Shown: positions 47,458 through 59,500 of the stretch, in pieces
How the letters are laid out: the number at the start of each line of letters is the position of its first letter
Numbering within the stretch: position 1 is the stretch's first letter
Source: Umezawaea tangerina
Lineage (GTDB): Bacteria; Actinomycetota; Actinomycetes; Mycobacteriales; Pseudonocardiaceae
Direction of reading: 5' to 3'
NCBI RefSeq assembly: GCF_003002815.1
Contig: NZ_PVTF01000010.1
Coordinates: 62,001 to 126,000, forward strand
DNA length: 64,000 nucleotides
The notes under the pieces: model-generated
Databases searched by the model: none
What the model was told of the DNA's origin: nothing
Seen by the model: only the letters and a program-made list of their open reading frames with translations
Made by a program: the position numbers and the translations under genes

Positions 47458-50400
47458 ATGATCCCGACCGCTGCCTGGCCCGTGCGCGAGGTCGACGAGC
47501 TGTCATGGCCCGCCGTCTTCGAAAGGCAGGTCGGTCGGACTCCCGACGCCGTCGCCGTGGTCTGCGAGGACGACTTGCTGACCTACGGCGAGCTGAACGC
47601 GGCCGCGAACCGCCTGGCGCGTGCGCTGGCGGTTCGCGGTGTCGGCGCGGAGGACGTGGTCGGGGTCGCGTTGCCGCGGTCGACCGACCTCGTCGTCGCG
47701 CTGCTCGCGGTGCTGAAGGCCGGTGCCGCGTACCTGCCGCTGGACCTGGACCACCCGCGCGACCGGGTGGCGTTCATGCTGGCCGACGCGGGCGCGCGGG
47801 TCGTGCTCTCGGTGTCGGACATGGCTTCCGAGCTGCCGCCGGGGCAGGACGTCGTGCTGCTGGACCGGGAGTCGTTCGACGGTGCGGACGGCAACCTCGA
47901 CGTGCCGATCGACCTGCACCAGGCCGCCTACGTCATCTACACCTCCGGCTCGACGGGCAAGCCCAAGGGCGTCGTCGTGTCGCACGAGGGCATCGGCAGC
48001 CTGATCGCCACCGCGACCGACCGGATCGGCGTCACGGCGGACAGCCGCGTCGTGCAGTTCGCGTCGGTCGGGTTCGACGTGGCGGTGTGGGACCTGACGA
48101 TGGCGCTGGGCGTCGGCGGCCGGGTCGTCGTCGTGCCGACCGAGCGCCGGGTCGCGGGCGAGGCGCTGACCGAGTACATCTCGCGGCACGGCGGCACCCA
48201 CATGATCCTGCCGCCGTCGCTGGTGGCGGCCCTGCCACCGGACTGCCAACTGCCCGAGGGCGCGGTGCTCGTTGTGGGAACCGAGACCGTGCCGAGCGAG
48301 CTGATCGCCCGCTGGGCCAAGAGGGTGACCGTGGTCGCCGCCTACGGGCTCACCGAGGCGACGGTCAACTCCACGCTGTGGAAGGCCGAGGCGGACTGGG
48401 TCGGCCCGGTGCCGATCGGCGTGCCCGACCCCAACACCCGGTGCTACGTCCTGGATCCGGACCTGCGGCCGGTCGACGTCGGTGTCGAGGGCGAGCTGTA
48501 CGTGGCCGGTCGCGGCCTGGCCCGCGGGTACCTCGGACGGCCCGGCCTGAGCGCGGAGCGGTTCGTCGCCGACCCGTTCGGCGAGCCGGGTTCCCGGATG
48601 TACCGCACGGGGGACCGCGCGAGGTGGCGCGCGTCCGCCGGCGGAGCCGACGGCCGGGCAAGCGGGACGATCCTGGAGTTCTGCGGCCGCGCGGACGGGC
48701 AGGTGAAGATCCGCGGCTACCGGATCGAGCCCGGCGAGGTCGAGAGCGCCCTGATGTCGCACCCCGACGTCCAGCAGGCCGCCGTGGTCGTCCGCGAGGA
48801 CCACCGCAGGGTGAAGCGCCTGGTGGGGTACGTGGTCGGCACGGCCGACGCCGCGACCGCGCGCGCCCACGTCGCCGACGCGCTGCCGGAGTACATGGTG
48901 CCGTCGGTTGTGGTCGTCCACGACGGGCCGCTTCCGCTGACGCCCAACGGGAAGCTGGACCGGGCGGAGCTGCCCGACCCCGACTGGACCTCGTTGACCG
49001 GCCACGCCCAGCCGCGCACCCCGGCCGAGCGCACGCTCGTCGGGCTGGTCGCCGAGGTGCTGGGCCTGCCGTCCGTCGGCGTGCACGACAACTTCTTCGA
49101 GCTCGGCGGCGACAGCATCGTCGCCATCGGCCTGGTGAGCCGCGCCCGCGCCGCCGGGCTCGCGATCACCCCGCGCGAGGTGTTCCGCCTGCGCACCCCC
49201 GCCGCGCTCGCCGCCGTCGCCCGGCAGGAGGCCGCGCGGACGCACGACACCGGCACCGGCGCGGTCGCCGCGACGCCGATCATCCGGTGGCTGGGCGAGC
49301 TCGGCGGCGCGGTCGACGCGTTCTACCAGTCGATGCTGTTCCAGGTCCCGGCGTCGCTGGACGCCGCGGGACTGGAGTCCGTGCTGGACAAGGTGATCGA
49401 CCACCACGACCTGCTCCGGTCGCGGATCGCCCCGGACTGGTCGCTGGAGGTCTCCGCGCCCGGCACGGTCCGGGCGGCGGACGTCGTGGAACGGGTGGAC
49501 ACCGGGCTCGACGTCGACCTGTGGACGGCCCGCGCCGCCGAACGGCTCGCGCCTGCGCGCGGCGGCATGCTGCGCGCGGTGTGGTTCGCGCCCGAGCGGC
49601 GGCTGCTCCTGGTGCTGCACCACGTGATCGTCGACGGCGTCTCGTGGCGGATCCTGTCCACCGACCTCGCCCGCGCCTGGTCCGGCGGCGACCTGGCCCC
49701 GGTCGGCACGTCCTTCCGGCGCTGGGCCGCCGCGCTCCAGGACGTCGACCGCCGCGCGGAGCTCCCGGTGTGGCACCGGATGCTGGCGGGCGCCGACCCG
49801 GACTTCACCCGCCGCCCGCTCGACCCGGCCGTGGACCTGGTGTCGACCGCGCGCAGGCTGACCGTCACGCTGCCCGCCGGGCGCACCGAGCCGCTGCTCA
49901 CCACCGTTCCCGCGGCGGTGCACGGCGCGGTCAACGACGTGCTGCTGACCGCGCTGGCGCTGGCCGTGGCGAAGTGGCGCGGCGGCACCGAGGTGGTGCT
50001 GGACCTGGAGGGCCACGGTCGCGAGGAGATCGTGCCCGACGTGGACCTCGCCCGGACGCTGGGCTGGTTCACCAGCATCTTCCCGGTGCGCCTCGACCCC
50101 GGCACCGGCGACCTCGACGACGCGCTGAAGAAGGTCAAGGAGCAGCTGCGCGAGATCCCGGACAACGGCATCGGCTTCGGCCTGCTGCGCTACCTGGACA
50201 CCGCCTCCGGACTGGCCGAGGCGCCGGTGCCGCAGCTGCTGTTCAACTACCTCGGCCGGTTCACCGCGACCGGCGGCGTCGACTGGGCCACCGCGCCGGA
50301 GGCCCCGCCGCTGGGCGAGGACCGCGACCCGCGGATGCCGTTCGGGCACGCGCTGGAGATCGACGCCGTCGTCCGCGACGACGAGGCCGGACCCCGGCTC

Positions 50401-50560
50401 AGCGCCACGTTCACCTGGCCGGACGGCGTGCTCGCCGAGGAGTCCGTGCAGCGGCTGGCGGTGTGCTGGCTGGAGGCGCTGGACGCGTTGGCGCGCCACG
50501 AGGGCGCGGGCGGGCACACGCCGTCGGACTTCCCCCTGGTGTCGCTGGCCCAGGCCGAGG
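47458..50560 (+). other. NRPS module 1: A1-T1-E1
   Basis: A1 covers residues ~15-505 ([38 protein letters not shown]). The carrier domain has LGGDSI with phosphopantetheine Ser553. The epimerase has the active [13 protein letters not shown] at ~721, EGHGRE and LFNYLGR, so residue 1 should be D. Loading starts directly without an acylating C domain, so the alpha-amine of residue 1 is free or modified by another enzyme. A1 carries an in-frame insertion at 48634-48660. Confidence 0.88.
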
Positions 50561-53500
50561 TGGACGGGCTGTCCGCACCCGGCCTGACCGACGTGCTGCC
50601 GCTGTCCCCGTTGCAGGAGGGGTTCTTCTTCCACTCGCTGTTCGACGAGTCCGCTGTGGACGGTTACGTCGTCGGCCAGCACCTGGAGCTCGCGGGGCCG
50701 GTCGACGCGGACGCGCTGCGCCGCGCGGCGCAGGGCCTGCTGGACCGGCACGCGCCGCTGCGCGCCGGGTTCCACCAGTTCCCCGACGGCCGGGTCGTGC
50801 AGGTCGTCGCCGACGTCGAGCTGCCGTGGCGCGAGGTCGACATCTCCGCGCTGCCCGCCGACGAGCAGCCCGCACGGGTGCGGGAGCTGGTCGCCGCGGA
50901 ACGCGCACGGCGGTTCGACCTCGCGGCGCCGCCGATGCTGCGCGGCACGCTGGTGCGCGGCGGACCCGAGCGGCACTGGCTGCTGCTGACCGTGCACCAC
51001 ATCGTCGCCGACGGCTGGTCGCAGCCCATCCTGTTCCAGGAGCTGCTCGCGCTCTACGCCCCCGGCGAGGACCTGCCGCGGCTGCCCGAGGTCGCGCCGT
51101 ACCGCGACTACCTCGGCTGGCTGGCCGAGCGGGACGTCCCGGCCGCGCGCGAGGCGTGGGGCCGGGCGCTGCACGGGCTCGCCGAGCCGACCAGGCTCAC
51201 ACCGGAGGCCGTCGGGCGGGAGGCGGCCAGGCAGGAGCACGTGCGCGTCGAGGTGCCGCCGGAGGTCACCGCGGCGGTCGTGTCCCGCGCGCGGGACTTG
51301 GGCCTGACGCTGGGCACGGTCGTGCAGGGCGCGTGGGGCCTGGTGCTCGGCCGGTTCACCGGCCGGGACGACGTCGTCTTCGGCAGCACGGTGTCCGGTC
51401 GCGAGGCGGCCGTCGCGGGCATCGAGTCGATGGTGGGCCTGTTCATCAACACCCTGCCCGTGCGGGTGCGCTGGCAGGCCGACGAGCCGGTCGGCGAGGT
51501 CCTGGCCCGGCTGCAGGACGAGCAGGCCGCTCTGCTGGACCACCAGCACCTCGGCCTGTCCGACGTGCGGCGCGCCGCGGGCGTCGGCGATCTGTTCGAC
51601 ACCCTCGTGGTGGTCGAGAACTACCGGCTCGACCGGACCCCGACCGCACCCGGCGGCACGCTGTCCGTGGTGCGCACCGGCACGTCGGAGACCGGGCACT
51701 ACCCCGTCGAGCTGACGATCACGCCCGGCACGGCGATCGGGCTGAGCTTCGAGCACGACGCCGCCCGGCTCGGCACCGACCTCGTCCGGCAGCTCGCCGA
51801 CCACCTGGTCGTCGTGCTGGAGGCGCTGGCCGCCGACCCGTCCCGGCGCGTGGCCGACCTCGGCGCGGACCGCGCCCGGCGGGCGCTGGACCTGCTCGCG
51901 GGCGAGGTGCGAGACGTCCCCGCGACGACGCTGGCCGCCGCGTTCGAGGCGCGGGCCGCCCGCACGCCGGACGCGACCGCGGTCGTCGACGGCGGGATCT
52001 CCCTGACCTACCAGGAGGTCGACCGCCGAGCGTCGGCCGCGGCCCGGCTGCTCGACGCGGGCCCGGAGGACGTCGTCGCCGTGGCCGTGCCGCGCTCGGC
52101 CGACCTCGTGGTCGCGCTGCTGGCCGTGCTCAAGGCCGGTGCCGCCTACCTGCCGGTCGACCTGGACCACCCGGCCGACCGGATCTCCTTCCTGCTCACC
52201 GACTCCGGCGCGACGACCGTGCTCACGGTCGCGTCCGCGGTGCTGCCCGCGGTCGCCGGGGTCCGGCGCGTCAAGCTCACCGACACCGCGCCCGAGCGCG
52301 AGCTCCGGGCCGCGGGGCCGGACCACCCGGCGTACCTGATGTACACCTCCGGCTCCACCGGGCGGCCCAAGGGCGTGCTGGTCACCCACCGCGCGGTCGT
52401 CGGCCAGCTCGCCTGGCTGCGCGACCGCTTCGGGCTCGGCGCGGGCGAACGCGTGCTGCACCAGTACTCCGCGAGCTTCGACCCGTCGATCCAGGAGGTC
52501 TTCGGGCCGCTGCTCAGCGGTGGCACCGTGGTCGTCGCGAAGCCCGGTGGCCAGCGCGACCCCGGCTACCTGGCCGAGCTGGTCCGGCGCGAGCGCGTCA
52601 CCACGGTCGACCTCGTGCCGTCGATGTACGCCGCGCTGCTGCGCTCCGACCTGCCCGCGGGCTGGTCGTCGAGCCTGCGCCGGGCGTTCAGCGGCGGCGA
52701 GGCGCTGACCGGGGACCTCGCGGGCCGCTGGCTCGCGGCGACCGGGGTGCCGATCGTCAACGTGTACGGGCCGACCGAGGCCGTGGTGCAGGTGACGTCG
52801 TGGGAGTACGACGGCTCGACCGGCACCGCGGTGCCGATCGGGCGACCGGTGTGGAACACCCGGCTGTACGTGCTGGACCCGTTGCTGCGCCCCGTTCCGG
52901 CGGGTGTGCCGGGTGAGCTCTACCTCGCGGGCGAGCAGCTGGCCCGCGGCTACCGCGGCCGCCCGGACCTGACCGCCGACCGGTTCGTCGCCGATCCCTT
53001 CGGCGCGCCCGGAAGCCGGATGTACCGCACCGGCGACCTGGTGCGGTTGGCCATCGGCGAAGCCGATCATCAAGCAGAGCACCCGTACCTCTACTTCCTC
53101 GGTCGCACCGACCACCAGGTGAAGATCCGCGGCAACCGGGTCGAGCTCGGCGAGGTCGAGGCCGCGCTGCGCGGGCTCGACGGCGTGACCGACGTGCTGG
53201 TCGTGGCGCGCGAGGACGAGCGCGGCGCCAAGCGGCTCGTCGCCTACGTCGCGGGAACCACCGCGGGAGAACGACTCCGTGCCGAGCTGATCGGATCGCT
53301 GCCCGAGCCGATGGTGCCGAGCGCGATCGTCGTGCTCGACGCGCTGCCGCTGACCGTCGGCGGCAAGGTCGACGTGAAGGCGCTGCCGGAGCCCGTGGTC
53401 GAACGCGCCGCGCTCACCGGGCCGCGCGACGACCGCGAACGGCGGCTCACCGACATCTTCGCGGCCGTGCTGGGCCTCGCGGAGGTCGGCGCGGACGAGG

Positions 53501-56500
53501 ACTTCTTCGCGCTGGGCGGCGACAGCATCCTGTCGATCTCGGTCTCAAGCCGTGCCCGCAAGGAGGGGCTGAAGATCAGCCCGCGCGAGGTGTTCGAGCA
53601 CCGGACTCCCGCCGCGCTGGCGGCGCTCGTGCCCGTCGAGGCCGCACCGGTCGTCGTGTCCGACGGGGTGGGCGACGTGCCGCAGCTGCCGATCGTGCAC
53701 CAGCTGCGCACCGACGGCGGCTCGATCGGCCGGTTCAACCTCTCCATGCTCGTGCGGACCCCGGTCGACGCGGATGTCGACCGGCTCGCGGCGGCGTTGC
53801 AGACCGTGATCGACCACCACGACGCCCTGCGGCTCAAGCTGACCCGCGTCGCCGGTGTCCTGTGGTCGTTGGAAACCCAGCCGGTCGGCGCGGTCCGGGC
53901 CTCCGACCTGCTGCGGCGCGTGGAGAACCAGGACTACGAGACCGAGTCCGACGCGGCCGTCGGACGGCTCGACCCGGACGCCGGTGTCGTGCTGCAAGCC
54001 GTGTGGTTCGACGGCGGCCCCCTCGAACCCGGCCGCTTGTTCCTGGCCGCGCACCACCTCGCCGTGGACGGCGTCTCGTGGCGGATCCTGTTCGAGGACC
54101 TGGAAGCCGCGTGGACCGGTGTGCCGCTGGAGCCCGTGCGGACGTCGTTGCGCCGCTACGCCAAGGCCGTCACCGAGCAGGCGCAGAGCCCCGAACGGCT
54201 GGGCGAGCTGACCCACTGGGTCGAGACCCTCCAGCCCGGCGCGGACCTGGTCCCCGGCGCTCCGCGCACCGGGACCGCGGGCGGCGCACACCGTCGCGAG
54301 GTCCGGCTCTCCACGGCCGACACCGCGCCGCTGCTCGGCGCGGAGATCACCGAGACCCTGCTGGCCGCGTTGGCCCGCGCGGCGGGCGGCGAGCTGCTGG
54401 TGGACGTGGAGCGCCACGGCCGCGAGGAGATCGCGCCCGACGTGGACCTGACCCGCACGGTCGGCTGGTTCACCAGCGTCCAGCCCGTCCGGCTGCCCGC
54501 GGACGGCGACCTGCGGACCATCAAGGAACGCCTCCAGGCCGCCCCGGACAACGGTCTCGGCTACGGGATGCTGCGCTACCTCAACGCCCAGGTCGCCCCG
54601 CTGCTCGCGACCTCCGCCCAGGCGCAGGTGCTGTTCAACTACTTCGGCCGGTTCGGCGCCGGTCAGGACGCCGACTGGCAGCCGACGTCCGAGACCGTCT
54701 CCGCGCGCTACGACGACGACCTCGCGCTGCCGTACCAGGTGCAGCTCGACGTCGTGTGCGAGGAGACGCCGCGCGGCCCGGAACTGGTCGCGACCTGGCT
54801 GTGTCCGTCCACTGTGGACGACAGGCTGGTCGACCGGTGGGTGACCGCGCTGCGCGAGCTGGCGGGGACGTCCGCCGGGCTCACGCCGTCCGACCTGACC
54901 ACGATCGCGTTGACCCAGACCGAGATCGACCGGGTCGCCGAGGTCAGCCCGGTGCCCGTGGAGGACGTCTGGCCGCTGGCGCCGTTGCAGGAGGGCATCT
55001 ACTTCCACGCCAGCTACGACCGGAGCGAGCTGGACGTCTACACCGCGCAGGACACGTTCGACTTCGACCACCGGCTCGACGTCGACCGGCTGCGAGCGGC
55101 GTGCGCGGCACTGCTGGCCCGCCACCCCAGCCTGCGCGCCGGGCTCACCAGCGACGGCCTGTCCCGGCCGGTCCAGTTTGTCGGCCGCGCGCCCGAGGTG
55201 CCCGTCGAGGTGCTCGACTTCACCGGGCTGGCCGACGTGGACGCCCGGATGGAGCAGCTGAAGACCGAGGACCGCAGGCGGCGGTTCGACCTCGCGCACC
55301 CGCCGCTGTGTAGGCTCAAGGTCATCCGGCTCGGGCCGGACCACGACCGGCTCATGCTCAGCCACCACCTCGTGCTGTGGGACGGCTGGTCGCAGGGCCT
55401 GTTCCTGGAGGAGCTGCTGGGCCTCTACGAGACCGGCGGCGACGCCACGGGTCTCGCCGAGCCCGGCACCTACCGCGACTACCTGACCTGGCTGGGCGAG
55501 CAGGACGTCACCGAGGCCAAGGCCGAGTGGCGGCGGGCGCTGTCCGGGCTCGCCGAGCCCACGCTGGTCGGCCCGGCCGACCGCGGCGGCGAACCCGCGA
55601 TCCCGGACCGCTGCCACGTCGAGCTGTCCGCCGAGGACGGCGACCGGCTGCGCGCCGAGGCCCGCAGGCACGGCGTCACGCTGAACACCGTGCTCAACGC
55701 CGCGTGGGCGTTGGTGTTGGCGACCGAGGTCGGCAGGCAGGACGTCGTGTTCGGCACCACGGCCGCCGGTCGGCCCGCCGAGGTGCGCGACGTCGAGAAC
55801 GCCATCGGCATGTTCCTCAACACCGTGCCGGTCCGGGTCGCGTTCAACCCGCGCGAGACCGTGCTGGAGCTGTTGCGGCGCTTGCAGTCCGAGCGCGCGA
55901 CCCTGATGAGCCACGAGTACCTAGGGCTCGGGGACGTGCAGCGGGAGAGCGGGCACACCACCCTGTTCGACACGCTGTACGTGTTGCAGAACTTCGCCGA
56001 CGAGGACGGGTTCGCGCGGCTGAAGGAGCGGCACGGCATCACCGCCGTGGGCAGCGTCGACTCGACGCACTACCCGATGACGCTGGTCGTCACGCCGGGT
56101 CGCCGCGTGCGGATCGCGCTGGACTTCCGCCCGGACCTGATCGCGGCCGAGCACGCGGCGACCACCCTGGCCCGGTTCACCACCGCGCTCGACCGCCTGC
56201 TGGCCGACGTCTCCGCGCCGGTCGGCACGCTGGACCTGTTGTCCGACGACGAGAACGCGCTGCTGGCCGCGGAGTGGGGCGCGAGTGCGAACCCCGTGCC
56301 GGACGAGACGATCGCCGACCTGCTGGCCGCGCAGGTCGCCCGCACGCCGGACGCCGTCGCGCTGGTGTTCGGCGAGCAGCGGCTGACGTACGCGGAGCTG
56401 GACGGCCGGATCAACCAGCTCGCCCACCTGCTCCTCGCCCGCGGCGCGGGGCCGGAACGCGTGGTGGCGCTGGCGTTGCCGCGCTCGACCGAGATGGTCG

Positions 56501-59500
56501 TGGCGCTGTTCGCCGTGCTCCGCACCGGCGCCGCCTACCTGCCGCTGGACCTGGACCACCCGCTGGACCGGCTCCAGCTGATGATCGACGACACCGACCC
56601 GGTGGTGCTGCTGTCGAAGGGCGCGGCGCTGACCGCCCCCACCGTCCGGCTGGACGACCTCGCCGTGCTCGCGGAGTACCCGACCACCCGGCCGGAGGTC
56701 TCGTTCAGCCTGGAGCACCCGGCGTACGTGATCTACACGTCCGGGTCCACCGGCAAGCCCAAGGGCGTCGTCACGCCGTACCGCGGCCTGACGAACATGC
56801 ACCTCAACCACCAGGGCGCGATCTTCGCCCCGGCCATCGCGGCGGCGGGCGGACGGCGGCTGCGGATCGCGCACACCGTGTCGTTCGCGTTCGACATGTC
56901 GTGGGAAGAGCTGCTGTGGCTGGTGGAGGGCCACGAGGTGCACGTGTGCGACGAGGAGCTGCGCCGCGACGCCCAGGCGCTGGTGGCCTACTGCGACGAG
57001 CACCTGGTCGACGTGGTCAACGTGACGCCGACCTACGCGCACCTGCTGATCGAGGAGGGCCTGCTCGACGGGCACGTCCCGGCGCTGGTGCTGCTCGGCG
57101 GCGAGGCCGTGTCCGACGCGGTGTGGAACCGGCTGCGCGACACCCCCGGCACGTACGGCTACAACCTGTACGGGCCGACCGAGTACACGATCAACACCCT
57201 CGGCGCGTCCACTGAGGACAGTGCGACACCGACCGTGGGCCGGGCCATCTGGAACACCCGCGCCTACGTGCTGGACGCGAACCTGCGGCCCGCCGCGCCG
57301 GGCACGCCCGGTGAGCTGTACATCGCGGGCGTCGGCCTGGCGAGGGGCTACCACGAGCGGTTCGGGCTGACCGCCGAACGCTTCGTCGCCGACCCGTTCG
57401 GCGAGCCGGGCACCCGGATGTACCGGACCGGTGACCTGGTGCGGTCACGTGCCGTCGGCGGAGCCGACAATCGGACGGAGTCGGGATTCCTTGACTATCT
57501 GGGCCGCACCGACGACCAGGTCAAGATCCGCGGATACCGCGTCGAACTCGGCGAGATCGAGTCGGCACTTGGCGACCACGAGGACGTGGTGCAGGCCGCC
57601 GTGGTCGTGGACGAGCAGAAGCGGCTCATCGGCTACGTCGTCGGCACCGCCGACCCGGCCGCCCTGCGCGCCGGTCTCAAGACGCGGCTGCCGGAGTACA
57701 TGGTGCCGACGGCGATCGTGGCCGTGGACTCGTTCCCGCTGACCGTCAACGGCAAGCTGGACGTGCGGGCGTTGCCCAAGCCGGAGATCACCTCCGCCGC
57801 GGGCGGCCGCGACCCGCGGACGCGGCAGGAACGCGTGCTGTGCGAGCTGTTCTCCGACGTCCTCGGTGTGCCGAGGATCGGTGTGGACGACAACTTCTTC
57901 GAGCTGGGCGGCCACTCGCTGCTCGCGACCCGGCTGATCAGCAGGGCCCGCACCGCGCTGGAGACCGAACTCGCCATCCGCGACCTGTTCGAGGCACCGA
58001 CGGTCGCCGAGCTGGCCGTCCGGGCCGGTGGTTCCCGTGCCGCCGCGCGCCCCGCCGTGGTCGCGCTGGACCGGCCGGAGGAACTGCCGCTGTCCTTCGC
58101 CCAGCGCCGGCTGTGGCTGGTGCAGCAGCTGGAGGGCACGTCGTCGGCGTACAACTTCCCGCTGGTGCTGCGGCTTCGCGGCAGGCTGGACGTCGGCGCG
58201 CTGCGCGCCGCGATCGGTGACGTGGTGGCCCGCCACGAGGCGTTGCGGACGGTGTTCGGCGAACGGGACGGCGTGCCGTTCCAGCGGGTCGTGCCGGTCG
58301 CCGACCCGGTGCTGGAGGTCATCGACCTCTCCGCCGATCCGGACGTGGAGGAGTTCGTCGCGTCCACTGTGGACCATCCGTTCGACCTGTCCGTCGAACT
58401 CCCGGTGCGCACGACGGTCGGCAGGCTGTCAGCCGAGGAGAACGTCGTCGTCCTGCTGCTGCACCACATCACCACCGACGAGTGGTCCGACCGGCCGTTC
58501 CTCGCCGACCTCGCCGCCGCCTACGCGGCCAGGTCGCACGGGCGGGACCCGGAGCTGCCGCCGTTGGCCGTGCAGTACGGCGACTACGCGCTGTGGCAGC
58601 AGGAGGTGCTCGGCGACGGCGACCTGGCCACCGCGCAGCTCGACTACTGGGCCACGGCGCTGGACGGCGTCCCCGAGGAGCTGGAGCTGCCGACCGACCG
58701 GCCCCGCCCGGCGCGGCCGTCGTTCCGCGGCGCGGAGCTGGAGGTCGATCTCGGCCCGGTGGCCGACGGTCTGCGCGAGCTGACCCGGCGCACCGGCGCC
58801 AGCATGTTCATGGTGCTGCACGCCGCCGTCGCCGCGCTGCTGCACCGGCTCGGCGCGGGCGTGGACATCCCGCTCGGCGCGCCCATCGCGGGCCGCACCG
58901 ACGAGGCGCTGGACGACCTGGTCGGGTTCTTCGTGAACACCCTGGTGCTGCGCACCGACCTGTCCGGCGACCCGAGCTTCGCGGAGCTGGTGGCACGGGT
59001 GCGCGAGACCGACCTGGCCGCGTTCTCCCACCAGGACGTGCCGTTCGAGGCCGTCGTCGAACGGGTCAACCCGACCCGCTCGACCGCGCGCAACCCGCTG
59101 TTCCAGGTCATGGTCGGCTACCACAACCGGTCCGGCGACTGGCTGGAGCTACCCGGCCTGGACGTCGACTGGGAGCCGGTCACCACCCGCTCGGCGAAGT
59201 TCGACCTGGTGTTCAGCTTCACCGAGCACGTGGACACCGGCGCGCTCGTGCTGGCGCTGGAGTACGCGACCGACCTGTTCGACGCGGCCACGGCCGAACG
59301 CCTCGGCGAGCGGCTGTCGGCGCTGGTCGAAGCCGTCACGGCGGCCCCCGACGCGCCGGTCAGCGCCATCGAGGTGCTGTCGGACGCCGAGCGCTCGCTG
59401 GTGGTCGACGGGTTCAACGCCACCGTGCGGGACGTGCCCGAGGAGACGTTCCCGGCCCTGTTCGCCCGGCGGGTCGAGGAGTTCGGCGACTCGGTCGCCG

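Noticed and set aside
47503-53115. A 1,870-codon minus-strand frame opposite the NRPS
   Set aside because: Compositional shadow (Arg/Gly/His/Val-rich), contradicted by perfect NRPS motifs on the plus strand.
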